Assembly: GCA_963738615.1 (NCBI GenBank)
Contig: CAVTXI010000019.1
Location: 1,240,001 to 1,304,000, forward strand
Reading direction: 5' to 3'
Origin: CAVTWY01 sp963738615
GTDB lineage: Bacteria; Pseudomonadota; Gammaproteobacteria; Burkholderiales; Burkholderiaceae_C
Length of the DNA stretch: 64,000 nucleotides
A model generated the notes under the pieces. It saw nothing but the letters and a program-made list of their open reading frames with translations, was not told the DNA's origin and made no database searches. The translations under genes were made by a program, and so were the position numbers. Positions 37,612 through 46,634 of this stretch are shown piece by piece (position 1 is the stretch's first letter; the number at the start of each line of letters is the position of its first letter).

Positions 37612-38385
37612 TTGGCGCCCCCTTCGATCTGTCCGACAAGGTTCTTCACACCCGCCTCCATGATCCCCGTGTCGGTGCCCGCGGCGATCATCGTGTAGCC
37701 CATTTCTTTCACGCGCGCCACCCAGGCCGCATCGGTCGCCATGAAGCCCGCCACCTTTCCGTGCGCCTTCGCGACCTGGGCCACACGGCGCATCGCCGCG
37801 TCGAAGCGCGGATCGCCGAACTGGGCCGGGATGCCCATGAAGTTCGAGAGGTCGAAGTGGCCGACCCACAACACGTCGATGCCGTCGACGGCGGCAATCT
37901 GCTCGACTTGGTCGAGCCCGCGCTCGGTTTCGATCTGCGCGACCACGATCGTGCGCTGGTGATAGGCCTGGATCTTCGCGCCGACGTCGCCGCCCTGGTA
38001 GTCACACTGCGCGAATCCGAAGGCAGCGCCGCGCCGGCCCAGCGGCGGGTAGCGGCAGGCCTCGACGATCGCTGCGCGCCTGCTCGGCCGACTCCACCAT
38101 CGGGATCATCACGCCGGTGGCTCCCAGGTCCAGCGCGCGCGCGAGCCAGGTGTATTCGCCGCGAGGCACACGCACCATCGGCTCGATGGGCAGCCCGCGG
38201 GTCGTAGCGAACAGCCACTTGAGCGTCTCGTAGCCCAGACCCGTGTGCTCCATGTCGTAGAACACGTAGCGGCAGCCGGCGTTGGCGAGGATGGCCGACA
38301 TGCCGGGCGAGAAGAACTCGAACACGAAGGCCCCGGCCACGTGCTTGCCGGCCATCACGTCTTGCTTGATCGCGTTTGTGCGCAT
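37608..38385 (-). CDS. HpcH/HpaI-family class II aldolase (frameshift near 38083)
   Basis: About 258 residues. The N-terminal half (VFYDMEHTGLGYETLKWLF, MVRVPRGEYTWLARALDLG, GVMIPMVESAEQA) and C-terminal half (AQIETERGLDQVEQIAAVDG, DVLWVGHFDLSNFMG) of the metal-dependent aldolase are both conserved but lie in different frames. One extra base near 38080-38086 explains it. The Glu and Asp metal ligands (in QIETERG and PMVES region) are present. Relatives cleave 2-keto-3-deoxy sugar acids to pyruvate plus an aldehyde. It is divergent from the third importer operon and coupled to the hydroxyacid dehydrogenase gene. Confidence 0.82.
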
Positions 38386-38452
38386 GTTTGTCCTTCGTGG
38401 TGGTGGTGGTCGTCGACGGCGGATCGTTCATCTGGGGCCGTGCCAGTCGGCC

Positions 38453-38480
38453 TTGACCATGCGGGCGCGATGACCATAAT
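38453..38480 (+). promoter_or_regulatory. Sigma-70 promoter of the third importer operon
   Basis: TTGACC at 38453-38458 and CATAAT at 38475-38480 are separated by 16 bases, each one mismatch from consensus, 27 bases before the binding-protein ATG at 38508. Confidence 0.6.
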
Positions 38481-38507
38481 GAATTCACAACCAAACAAGG
38501 AGACATC

Positions 38508-39989
38508 ATGGTCCAAGTTCCTGCCGGCCGGATGGCCGCGGCACTCAGGCGCGCTCTTCTTCCTTCGATGGCAGCCGCGTCGATGGCCATCGTAGGCGCC
38601 GTACACGCGCAAAGCGCTGCGCAGCGCGCAGTCGATGCGGCCAAGCCGCTGTGCGCTGGCGGCAAGACGATCACCATCGTCTGGGAAGCAGGCCTTCAGT
38701 CGCTCGACCCGCAGAATTTCTCGGGCCCCAAGTGGGAACAACTCACCGGCTGCAAGGTGAAGGTGGTGGAAGTGCCCACCGCCGAGATGTTCACCAAGAT
38801 CATGCAGGAGTTCCGCGCCGGCACCGGTGCATACGACGCGCTGAACGTCATCCCGGCGTGGATGCCCGATCTGGTGCAAGCCGGCGCACTCGAGAACCTC
38901 GAAACCTTCGTCGACAAATACGGCTACCGCAACGAGCTGAAGACGATCGCGCCGACCTACCGCGACAACCAGATGACGGTGAACGGGAAGATCTACGGCT
39001 TTCCGGACGACGGCGACGTCTTCCTCTTCTACTACCGCAAGGACATCTTCGGCCGGTCTGATCTGCAGAAGGCGTTCAAGGACAAATTCAAATACGACCT
39101 GGCTCCGCCCAAGACCTGGAAGCAGTTCGACGACATCGGCTCGTTCCTGACCGGCGCGCTGAAGGGTGAGGGTATCTACGGCGGTTCGTTCTTCCGCGAG
39201 CCACCGTACACGATGTTCATGTTCCAGGAGCGCTTCCGCGTCGAGGGCGGCAGGTTCTTCGACGGCGCCTCGATGAAGGCGACTGTCAACAGCCCGGTCG
39301 GCGTGAAGGTGCTGACCGAAATGCGCAACGAGAACCGCTTCATGCCGCCGGGCGTCGAGAAGTTCGGCTTCGTCGAGAACCTCGCGGTATTTCTCGACGG
39401 CAAGAGTGCGATGACGATTTCATGGCCGCCGTACGGCCGCTTCGCCGCGGGGTATCTGTCGGAAGAGAAGGCCCTGGCCTGGGTGCCGAAGTCCAAGATC
39501 GCCGGCAAGGTAGGTTATGCGTTGCCGCCGGGCGGGCATCCGCAACTGGCGGCAGGCTTTGCGCTCTCGGTGGCGTCGACCAGCAAGCAGAAGGAAGCGG
39601 CTTACCTGTTCATCCAGTGGTTGAACAGCGAAGAAATCTCGATGCAGCGCGTGCAGTTGCCCTTCGCCTTGCGCGACCCGTTCCGCGATTCGCATTTTGT
39701 CAGCAAGGAATACATGGCGAAGTGGCCGGAGGCGAAGGAATATCTTGCGGCATTGGGCGAAGGTGCCAAGACCGGCCTGCTCGACCTGTCGCTGATCCAG
39801 ACCGACAAGTACGAAGAAGCGATCCGCCAGGGCATCAGCAAGCTGTGGGCCGGCGACGACCCGAAGAAGATCCTCGACGAGGTGGCCAAGCAATGGGACG
39901 AGACCACGCAGCGCGTGGGCCTCGACAAGCAGAAGGCGGTCTACAACGCGTGGGCGGCGAAGAGCGGGGCTTACCCGAAGGCGAAGTAG
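38508..39989 (+). CDS. ABC importer solute-binding protein
   Basis: 493 residues with an AAGGAG 6 bases before the ATG. A signal peptide with early arginines ends in GAVHAQ. The mature protein is a family-1 sugar-binding protein (TITIVWEAGLQSLDPQNF, YDALNVIPAWMPDLVQAGAL, GFPDDGDVFLFYYRKDIF). It is larger than usual, with a C-terminal helix-rich tail. It is first in the third operon; a linked D-apionate lactonase-like gene (46864) hints at a branched sugar acid or lactone as cargo, which is inference. Confidence 0.9.
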   Translation: MVQVPAGRMAAALRRALLPSMAAASMAIVGAVHAQSAAQRAVDAAKPLCAGGKTITIVWEAGLQSLDPQNFSGPKWEQLTGCKVKVVEVPTAEMFTKIMQEFRAGTGAYDALNVIPAWMPDLVQAGALENLETFVDKYGYRNELKTIAPTYRDNQMTVNGKIYGFPDDGDVFLFYYRKDIFGRSDLQKAFKDKFKYDLAPPKTWKQFDDIGSFLTGALKGEGIYGGSFFREPPYTMFMFQERFRVEGGRFFDGASMKATVNSPVGVKVLTEMRNENRFMPPGVEKFGFVENLAVFLDGKSAMTISWPPYGRFAAGYLSEEKALAWVPKSKIAGKVGYALPPGGHPQLAAGFALSVASTSKQKEAAYLFIQWLNSEEISMQRVQLPFALRDPFRDSHFVSKEYMAKWPEAKEYLAALGEGAKTGLLDLSLIQTDKYEEAIRQGISKLWAGDDPKKILDEVAKQWDETTQRVGLDKQKAVYNAWAAKSGAYPKAK

Positions 39990-39994
39990 GCGTC

Positions 39995-40891
39995 ATGCCG
40001 GCGGTGGCTCACCACCGCAAACGGCGCGACCGGGACCGGACCTTCCGGCTCGTGCTGGTCGCGCCTTCCATCGCCATCCTCCTGCTGGTAGGCGTATTTC
40101 CGCTGGTGTATCTGATCATCGTGAGTTTCCAGAACATCACGATGAGCGACACCGACACGTCCTTCCAGGGTCTGCTCAACTACCGGCTGATCTTTTCCGA
40201 CACGCGCCTGTGGCAGTCGCTGCTGCACACGCTGATCTTCATCGCCGTGGCGCTGCCGATCGAATTGCTGCTGGGCCTGGCGATGGCGCAACTGTTCATC
40301 GAACGCATCCCCGGCCGCGCCATATTCATCGCACTGCTGGTATTGCCGGTGCTGGTATCGCCGATCGTCGCGGGCGCCACCTGGTCGCTGATGTTCGACA
40401 ACCGCTTCGGCCCCATCAACCAGATCCTCGGCTGGTTCGCCGGCGAGCCGGTGGCTGTGCTGTGGACCATCAAACCCCACCTCGTCTACCCAGCGATCCT
40501 GGTTGCCGAAGTCTGGCAGTGGACGCCGTTCATGTTCCTGCTGCTGCTGGCGGCGCTGTCGGCGGTCGACAAGTCGCAACTCGAAGCCGCCGCGATCGAC
40601 GGCGCCGGTTGGTGGCGCACCTTCCGCAAGATCGTGCTGCCCGCGATCTGGCCGGTGATGGCGGTAGCAATCCTTATTCGGGCACTCGACCTTTTCCGCC
40701 TCTTCGACATCGTCTGGGCGCTGACCAAAGGCGGCCCGGGCACGATGACCGAAACGGTGTCGATGTTCGCCTACGTCAAGGGCCACCAACAGTTCGAGAC
40801 CAGCTACGTCGCCGCGGTATCGCTGATGATCATCGTGCTGCTGTCGGCCGTCGTGCTGTGGACGCTGAAGCGTGTGGAGCTGTCGCGGTGA
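39995..40891 (+). CDS. ABC sugar importer permease, MalF-type
   Basis: 298 residues with six membrane segments after a basic N-terminus (HHRKRRDRDR). The EAA loop LEAAAIDGAGWWRTFRKIVL is conserved. It starts 5 bases after the binding-protein stop. The partner MalG-type gene normally follows immediately; here an ORF6N gene is inserted first. Confidence 0.9.
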   Translation: MPAVAHHRKRRDRDRTFRLVLVAPSIAILLLVGVFPLVYLIIVSFQNITMSDTDTSFQGLLNYRLIFSDTRLWQSLLHTLIFIAVALPIELLLGLAMAQLFIERIPGRAIFIALLVLPVLVSPIVAGATWSLMFDNRFGPINQILGWFAGEPVAVLWTIKPHLVYPAILVAEVWQWTPFMFLLLLAALSAVDKSQLEAAAIDGAGWWRTFRKIVLPAIWPVMAVAILIRALDLFRLFDIVWALTKGGPGTMTETVSMFAYVKGHQQFETSYVAAVSLMIIVLLSAVVLWTLKRVELSR

Positions 40892-40910
40892 AGCAGGGCG
40901 GGGCGCGGCG

Positions 40911-41516
40911 ATGAGCGGCACCGATTTGCTGCCGCTCGAGGCGATCACGCAGCGCATCGTCGTGCTGCGTGAGCAGAAGGTGTTGATCGACGCCGACCTG
41001 GCAGCGCTCTACGGTGTGCAGACGCGCCGGCTCAACGAGCAGGTGCGTCGCAACCGGGCTCGCTTTCCCGAGGACTTCATCTTCGAGCTCACCGCAGAGG
41101 AGTTCGGCAACTTGAAGTCGCAATTTGCGACATCAAGCTGGGGCGGCCGCCGGAAGCTGCCCCTCGCCTTCACCGAGCACGGCGCGATCATGGCCGCAAC
41201 CGTACTCAACACGCCTCGCGCCGTCGAGGTCGCGGTGTACGTGGTGCGCGCGTTCGTGAAGCTGCGCGAGCTCGTCGGCAGTCATCGCGAGTTGGCCAGG
41301 CGGCTCGACGAGCTCGAGCACAAGACCGAAGCGCTGGCCATGAGCCACGAGACGTTCAGCCGCAACACGCGCGCGCAGCTGAAGCAGGTGTTCGATGCGC
41401 TGCGTGCGCTTATGACGCCGCCCGATCCGCCCGACCCGCCCAAGAGGCCCATCGGGTTTGTTCATCATGACGACAAGGGCGGCAAGAAGACTTCGGGGGC
41501 AAAGGGCAAGCCCTAA
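40911..41516 (+). CDS. ORF6N-domain protein (phage antirepressor-like)
   Basis: 201 residues. The N-terminal ORF6N domain is unmistakable: ITQRIVVLREQKVLIDADLA, LYGVQTRRLNEQVRRNRARF, then FPEDFIFELTAEE and LPLAFTEHGAIMAATVL. A coiled-coil region (SHRELARRLDELEHKTEAL) and a Pro/Lys-rich tail follow. ORF6N/KilA-N proteins are DNA-binding and common in phages and mobile elements. It lies between two permease genes of one importer, so it is probably an accessory insertion or a regulator acquired by the operon. Confidence 0.88.
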   Translation: MSGTDLLPLEAITQRIVVLREQKVLIDADLAALYGVQTRRLNEQVRRNRARFPEDFIFELTAEEFGNLKSQFATSSWGGRRKLPLAFTEHGAIMAATVLNTPRAVEVAVYVVRAFVKLRELVGSHRELARRLDELEHKTEALAMSHETFSRNTRAQLKQVFDALRALMTPPDPPDPPKRPIGFVHHDDKGGKKTSGAKGKP

Positions 41517-41582
41517 CCAACCCTGACCAGCCCTGACCAAGACCCCAATGACGAACCCCACCCCCACCGTTCGCCCTGAGCA

Positions 41583-41607
41583 GGGGACTGACCTTGCGGA
41601 AGTCCCC
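41583..41607. repeat. Stem-loop between ORF6N and permease genes
   Basis: GGGGACT (41583-41589) and AGTCCCC (41601-41607) form a perfect 7-bp stem with an 11-base loop, flanked by TTCGCCCTGAGC and GTCGAAGGGT, which resemble the repeat at 60083. No T-run follows, so it looks more like an extragenic palindrome than a terminator. Upstream are two near copies of ccctgacca. Confidence 0.5.
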
Positions 41608-41624
41608 GTGTCGAAGGGTCTGCC

Positions 41625-42456
41625 ATGAACCGCAAGACCCGCCGCCAACTCACCACCGCCCTGCGCACCGCCGCCGCGGCACTACTGACGCTCCTGTTCC
41701 TCTTCCCGATCTACTGGCTCTTCATGATCTCCTTCAAGACGCCCGAAGAGATCTTCGCGTTCCCGCCGAAGTGGTGGCCGAGCCACTTCGGCTTCGACAG
41801 CTACGCCGTGCTGTTCAAGGACGGAGATGCCAAAACCGTGGCCAACAGCCTGGTGATCGCCGGCGCGAGCACATTGATCGCTATGTTCATCGGCACGCTG
41901 GCGGCCTACAGCCTCGCGCGCTGGCGCACCGGTGGCGAGCACCTGGCGAACTGGATCATCTCGCAGCGCATGGTGCCGCCGATCGCGGTCGTCTTCCCGG
42001 TCTTCCTGCTGTACGTCTATCTCGGCTGGGTCGACACCTACATCGGCCTCATCCTGCTCTACACCGCCTTCAACCTGCCCTACGTGATCTGGATGATGCG
42101 CGGCTACATCCTCGACATCCCGCGCGCGCTCGAGGAAGCCGCGCTGGTCGACGGCCTCGACGCCGTGGCAGGTGCTGTGGCAGGTGGTGCTGCCGATGTG
42201 CCGCGCGGGCCTCTTCGCCACCGCGATCTTCACCTTCGTCTTCGCGTGGAACGAGTTCCTGTTCGCGCTGGTGCTCACGCGCACCGAGGTCACCACCTAC
42301 ACGGTGCAGGTCACGCACTACTTCGGCGGGCAGTCGAACTTCTGGGCCAAGATCTCCGCGATGTCGGTGCTGGGCACGCTGCCGATCTTCGTCGTCGTGG
42401 GGTTCATGCAGAAGTATCTGGTGCGGGGGATCTCGATGGGGGCGGTGAAGGGATGA
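41625..42456 (+). CDS. ABC sugar importer permease, MalG-type (frameshift near 42160)
   Basis: About 277 residues with six membrane segments. The first frame ends in the EAA loop (LEEAALVDGL) and the second continues VLWQVVLPMCRAGLFATAIF to the conserved C-terminus LVRGISMGAVKG. A single extra base near 42157-42164 causes the break, right inside the loop that touches the ATPase. A decayed copy of the 3' half lies 0.8 kb downstream (43291-43550). If real, the mutation would inactivate the third importer. Confidence 0.82.
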
Positions 42457-42634
42457 GACTCGCTCGAGAAGCGAACCGAGCTGTACGCTGGGTTGCTGAA
42501 CATCCGGCGCCGCCCGCCGCCGCCCGTAAGTCGGTGCTCCACGAGGAGTGGCGTTCGACGGGCAACCCAACGGCAGCGGCCAGGGCCGCACGGACGAGCG
42601 AGCGCAAAGCGGCGGACCAATTGGAGGGCCTTGC

Positions 42635-42967
42635 ATGAGCGATCCCAACGGCAGCGAGGACATCGCCGCCGAAATCGAGTTCGCATGGGATCCGGTCAAG
42701 GCCGCTGCCAACCTTGCCAAGCACCGAGTAAGCTTTGCGCAGGCGGCCACCGTGTTCGCCGATGCGCTGGCGCTCACCGTTTTCGACCAGGCGCACAGCG
42801 AGTTCGAGGAACGCTGGTTCACACTTGGCATGGACGGCGCTGGCAAGCTGCTGGCGCTGTCGCACACGTACACGGCCACTGGGCCGGTGACGGCACGAGT
42901 GAGGATCATTTCGGCACGCGAGGCCACCCGCGCCGAGCGCCGGCAGTACGAAGAAGCGCCAAGGTGA
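42635..42967 (+). CDS. brnT: BrnT-family toxin of a type II toxin-antitoxin system
   Basis: 110 residues. BrnT hallmarks: IEFAWDPVKAAANLAKHRVS, FAQAATVFADALALTVFD and a C-terminal VRIISAREATRAERRQYE (the usual RxISAR-x-A-x-x-x-E-x-x-x-Y). The N-terminal 13 residues are an unusual extension. BrnT is a ribonuclease fold toxin that blocks translation. The CopG-like gene 77 bases downstream is its probable antitoxin. The pair sits inside an ABC transporter operon. Confidence 0.88.
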   Translation: MSDPNGSEDIAAEIEFAWDPVKAAANLAKHRVSFAQAATVFADALALTVFDQAHSEFEERWFTLGMDGAGKLLALSHTYTATGPVTARVRIISAREATRAERRQYEEAPR

Positions 42968-43044
42968 GGCGGCCAAGCAGCCTCGAGGGCTACGGACGAA
43001 GGTGACGACGATGACGACGACGCAAGCGACCACACGACGACGAC

Positions 43045-43245
43045 ATGCCCGCCGAGATCGACTTCTCGACGGGCACGCGCGGCAAGTTCTTCAAGCCCGG
43101 CACTCGATTGCACGTGCCGGTTTACCTCGATGCCGACGTGCAGGACTACCTCGCCGAGCGCGCCAAGTCCCGCGGCATCAACGTCGGGCAGCTCGTCAAC
43201 GAACTGCTCAAGAAGGATATCGAGCTCATCGAGGCGGCAAAGTAG
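43045..43245 (+). CDS. brnA: BrnA/CopG-type antitoxin
   Basis: 66 residues. The C-terminal half is a ribbon-helix-helix domain: PVYLDADVQDYLAERAKSRG, then INVGQLVNELLKKDIELIE. It begins with a basic segment (TRGKFFKPGTRLHVP) that would pair with the toxin or DNA. Gene order toxin-then-antitoxin is that of brnTA. RHH antitoxins repress their own promoter. Confidence 0.75.
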   Translation: MPAEIDFSTGTRGKFFKPGTRLHVPVYLDADVQDYLAERAKSRGINVGQLVNELLKKDIELIEAAK

Positions 43246-43290
43246 CGGGTTCGGCCCAGTCAAATACCAGCATCAGGCCTTGTCCTGCCC

Positions 43291-43550
43291 TACACCGTTT
43301 CTACAACCTGCCCTATGTGATCTGGATGATGCGCGGCTACATCCTCGACATCCCCCGCGCCCTCGAGGAAGCCGGCAGGTGGTGCTGCCGATGTGCCGCG
43401 CAGGCATCTTCGCCACCGCGATCTTCACCTTCGTGTTCGCATGGAACGAGTTCCTGTTCGCGCTGGTGCTCACGCGCACCGAAGTCACCACTACACGGTG
43501 CAGGTCACGCACTGGTGCGTGGGGTCTCGCTGGGTGCGGTCAAGGGGTGA
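43291..43550 (+). pseudogene. Decayed duplicate of the MalG-type permease 3' end
   Basis: This stretch repeats 42060-42456 with substitutions and two internal deletions: NLPYVIWMMRGYILDIPRAL, QVVLPMCRAGIFATAIFTF, FAWNEFLFALVLTRTEV and a terminal RGVSLGAVKG can all be read, but in three frames. Missing are the EAA-loop middle and the segment before the last membrane helix. The copy flanks the BrnT/BrnA cassette on its far side, as a regenerated or displaced gene end would after integration. Confidence 0.8.
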
Positions 43551-43688
43551 GATGGATGCTGAACGGTCGGGTAAAGGTATTGCCAGGTTGCGTCAAGTTT
43601 CCAGCCAGCGTCTGCGTAATCGGACCGCGCAAATTTGCACCTGAACAACGGCATACTGAGCGCTGTTCAATCTTCGGTGAGAGAGTGT

Positions 43689-44057
43689 ATGAAGCGCGAC
43701 TGGAAGATTATTCGAGAAGTGCTACTCCAACTCGAAGCTGCTCCGACCGCAAACACGGTCCTGCGTGCGGATCAGATGACCGCTTTCCCGCAACAGGAGG
43801 TGGCCTACAACATGCGCCTCCTGCACGAGGCGGGGCACATCAAAGCGAACATCCTTGAGACCAGGACGGGCAGTGGAGAGATCAGCCAGGCAATCGCCCG
43901 CAGCATGACGAACTCCGGGCACGAATTGCTCGACACCATCCGCAGCGACACGGTGTGGGGCAAGATTCAAGACAAGTTTAAGTCCAACGGCTTGGAGATG
44001 ACGTTTGATCTTGTTCTTGTCACTGGAAAGAAGATCATTGAATCCATGCTCGCCTAA
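43689..44057 (+). CDS. DUF2513 family protein
   Basis: 122 residues. MKRDWKIIREVLLQLE at the start, EVAYNMRLLHEAGHIKA in the middle and TNSGHELLDTIRSDTVWGKI match DUF2513. The fold is probably a winged helix; such genes are frequent in prophages and defence or mobility regions, with unknown function. AT content is higher than in neighbours, which supports transfer. The ATG at 43689 follows the family start. Confidence 0.82.
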   Translation: MKRDWKIIREVLLQLEAAPTANTVLRADQMTAFPQQEVAYNMRLLHEAGHIKANILETRTGSGEISQAIARSMTNSGHELLDTIRSDTVWGKIQDKFKSNGLEMTFDLVLVTGKKIIESMLA

Positions 44058-44084
44058 TACGGACAAGCGTACAGCCGAACCGAA

Positions 44085-44805
44085 ATGACCCGCGACAGGA
44101 TCCTCGACGAGATTCGAGCGCTTGCTGCAGCCAACAACGGGCGTGTTCCAGGTGAACGTGCGTTCCAACGTGCGACCGGTGTCACGCGAAGCCAGCTGGA
44201 ACGCCGGCTTCCCGAATTGCGGCGCTGCGGTCGAGGCCGCCGGCCTTGCCGCCAACCAGTTCAATGCGGCGATTGACACGCCGTCGATGCTTCGAGTTCT
44301 CGGTGAGTTGACTCGCCGGCTTGGCAGCTTCCCGACCAAGGGCGACATCAAGGTCGAGAAGGCTCGTGACCCGCAGTTTCCTAGTTACGAGGCGTTCTTC
44401 AGACTTTCCGGTCAGGCCTACGCTTCCCTGCCGGCTATGCTCCTTGCCTTCTGTGACTCAAGCGCCGAATTCAAGGACGTGGCAGAACTGCTCGGTCAAG
44501 CGACTGCGGAATCGACTACAACGGACCTGCAGAGCAAGTTGAAGCGGGTTGTGGGCTATGTCTATCTGGTCAAGCACGGCCGCGACTTCAAGATCGGGAG
44601 ATCCAACGACGTCAGCCGCCGCCGCCGCGAGATCTCCCTCTTGCTGCCTCAGGAGCTCGAGCACGTGCACATCATCGAGACCGACGATCCAGAAGGTATT
44701 GAGCAATACTGGCATCGGCGCTTCGGAGCACGCAAGGTCCGTGGCGAGTGGTTTCGACTATCGGCGGAGGACATTGCCGCTTTTCGCCGAAGGCGTTATC
44801 AATGA
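44085..44805 (+). CDS. GIY-YIG (T5orf172-type) nuclease domain protein (frameshift near 44195)
   Basis: About 240 residues. The N-terminal part (MTRDRILDEIRALAAANNGR, FQRATGVTRS) continues in the next frame as WNAGFPNCGAAVEAAGLAAN, a repeat type found in phage-related homing or defence proteins. The C-terminus has GYVYLVKHGRDFKIGRSNDV, HIIETDDPEGIEQYWHRRF and EWFRLSAEDIAAF, the T5orf172/Mug113 branch of the GIY-YIG superfamily. One extra base near 44190-44197 explains the break. Probably a DNA nuclease or DNA-binding protein of mobile origin. Confidence 0.78.
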
Positions 44806-44902
44806 AGTTGGTACCAGTCTGCCTCGCGCGCTGAATTGGCGTTTCGACGGTTACATGGCATTGAAGAGTAGATCGGTTATTTTCTTCTGAGAGACAGTCC
44901 CG

Positions 44903-46054
44903 ATGGCTGATCTCAGAATCAAGGGCCTGCACAAGTCCTACGGCAGCGTCCACGCCGTCCGCGGCGTGGACCTCGAAATACCCGCCGGCGAATTCACCGT
45001 GCTGGTCGGCCAGTCCGGCTGCGGCAAGAGCACGCTGCTGCGCACGATCGCGGGCCTGGAGGATGCCGACGAGGGCAGCATCGAGATCGGCGGCGAGGTC
45101 GTCACCGACGCACCGCCGCGCGCACGCGACATCGCGATGGTGTTCCAGAACTACGCGCTCTATCCGTACATGACGGTGTACGACAACGTCGCCTTCGGCC
45201 TGCGCGCGCGCAAGACGCCGCCAGGCGAGATCGACGCGAAGGTTCGCGAGGCAGCGCGCATGCTCGCGATCGACCACCTGCTCGAACGCTTCCCTCGCCA
45301 GCTCTCGGGCGGGCAGCTGCAGCGCGTCGCGATCGGCCGCGCGGTGGTTCGCAACGCTCGGCTGTACCTGTTCGACGAACCGCTGTCCAACCTCGACGCG
45401 CAGCTGCGCGACGAGATGCGCGGCGAGATCAAGCGCCTGCACCAGGAGCTGGGCAAGACGATGATCTACGTCACGCACGACCAGATCGAGGCGATGACGA
45501 TGGCCGACCGCATCGTGCTGCTGCGCGACGGCAGGATCGAGCAGCAGGGCGCGCCGCTCGAGCTGTACGAGCGGCCCGCCACGCGCTACGTCGCCGGCTT
45601 TCTCGGCTCGCCGCCGATGAACTTCGTCGATGGGCAGCTGGTCGCTGATGTCGACGCTGGGGCCGGTGGTGCTGGTGTTGCTGGCGGGGCGGGTGTGGCG
45701 GTACGGCTGAAGGACGGCACGTCGCTGCCGCTCGGCGCCGCGCAGTCGGCGCAGCTCGCGGCACACGCGGGCCGGGCGGTGGTGCTGGGCTTGCGGCCCG
45801 AGCACATATCGCGCGCACCAGCAACCGACATGCGTGCCGGCATGCGTGACGGTCTCGTGCGCCGTACCGCGCGCGTCGATCTTCTGCTGCCCACGGGCGC
45901 GCGCACCTACGCCACCTTCACACTCGGCGCCACGCCGGTCGTCGCCGAACTTCAGGCGCACGACGCGTCGCAGGTCGGCGAGCAGTTGGAGCTCGCGATC
46001 GACATGGCCCGCGCGGTGCTGATCGATCCCGAGACCGAACGCGTGGTCGCTTAG
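44903..46054 (+). CDS. ABC importer ATPase, MalK/UgpC-type
   Basis: 383 residues. P-loop GQSGCGKST at 36-44, LSGGQLQRVAIGRAVV, Walker B LYLFDEPLSNLD and YVTHDQIEAMT. A low-complexity Gly/Ala/Val stretch (about residues 250-270) precedes the TOBE-like domain (GLRPEHISRAPATD). It completes the third importer but is separated from the permease genes by about 2.4 kb of accessory genes. Confidence 0.9.
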   Translation: MADLRIKGLHKSYGSVHAVRGVDLEIPAGEFTVLVGQSGCGKSTLLRTIAGLEDADEGSIEIGGEVVTDAPPRARDIAMVFQNYALYPYMTVYDNVAFGLRARKTPPGEIDAKVREAARMLAIDHLLERFPRQLSGGQLQRVAIGRAVVRNARLYLFDEPLSNLDAQLRDEMRGEIKRLHQELGKTMIYVTHDQIEAMTMADRIVLLRDGRIEQQGAPLELYERPATRYVAGFLGSPPMNFVDGQLVADVDAGAGGAGVAGGAGVAVRLKDGTSLPLGAAQSAQLAAHAGRAVVLGLRPEHISRAPATDMRAGMRDGLVRRTARVDLLLPTGARTYATFTLGATPVVAELQAHDASQVGEQLELAIDMARAVLIDPETERVVA

Positions 46055-46097
46055 ATCACATGCTTGAAGCAGCTACGTGGTGTAGCTACACTGGCGC

Positions 46098-46373
46098 ATG
46101 CGGTTCACTTGGTCAGAACGCAAGCGTGCCAGTAACGTCAAAGACCACGGGCTCGATTTCGTCGACGCTGCTCGCGTCTTCGAGGGTCGGACTTTCACGT
46201 ACGAAGACGACCGCTTCGCGTACGGTGAACAGCGATTCGGCACGCTCGGGCTGCTTGCCGGCGTCCCGGTGTCGGTGGTCCATACGGAGTCCGAAGATGA
46301 GATCCACGTCATATCCTTCCGCAAAGCAACAAAGCGCGAAGCCCAAATCTACTTCCGTGCAGTCGAAAACTGA
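46098..46373 (+). CDS. brnT: BrnT-family toxin (second copy)
   Basis: 91 residues, normal BrnT length. FTWSERKRASNVKDHGLDFV, ARVFEGRTFTYEDDRFAYGE, then RFGTLGLLAGVPVSVVHTES and ISFRKATKREAQIYF. It differs strongly from the copy at 42635, so it is not a recent duplicate. The antitoxin overlaps its 3' end. Confidence 0.88.
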   Translation: MRFTWSERKRASNVKDHGLDFVDAARVFEGRTFTYEDDRFAYGEQRFGTLGLLAGVPVSVVHTESEDEIHVISFRKATKREAQIYFRAVEN

Positions 46374-46611
46374 CTGGGCACGCCTGCAAAGCCCGGCGGC
46401 GAAGGCCAAGCCGTCGAAGGAGCATCCCGAAGCCGAGGTGTCGCGCATCGTGCGAGGTATCGTGCGGCAGGGGCTGGAGCCGCTGCCGTCCAAGGCACTG
46501 GTGTCGCTGCGGGTGGACCAAGACGTGCTGGCGTGGTTCAAGGCGCAGGGCCCGGGCTACCAAACGCGCATCAATTCAGTCCTGCGGGCATTTCGGGATG
46601 CGTCGACCTGA
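46357..46611 (+). CDS. brnA: BrnA-type antitoxin (second copy)
   Basis: 84 residues. A basic N-terminal region is followed by the BrnA core LPSKALVSLRVDQDVLAWFK, then AQGPGYQTRINSVLRAF, a ribbon-helix-helix ending typical of BrnA. The likely start is the GTG at 46357, inside the toxin gene (17-base overlap), which gives coupled translation. It should neutralise the adjacent toxin and repress the pair. Confidence 0.8.
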   Translation: MQSKTDWARLQSPAAKAKPSKEHPEAEVSRIVRGIVRQGLEPLPSKALVSLRVDQDVLAWFKAQGPGYQTRINSVLRAFRDAST

Positions 46612-46634
46612 CTGGAAGACTCGAGGAGGAGTCC

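Noticed and set aside
41583..41607. Intrinsic terminator between importer genes
   Set aside because: The stem is good but no T-run follows and the operon continues; more likely an extragenic palindrome.
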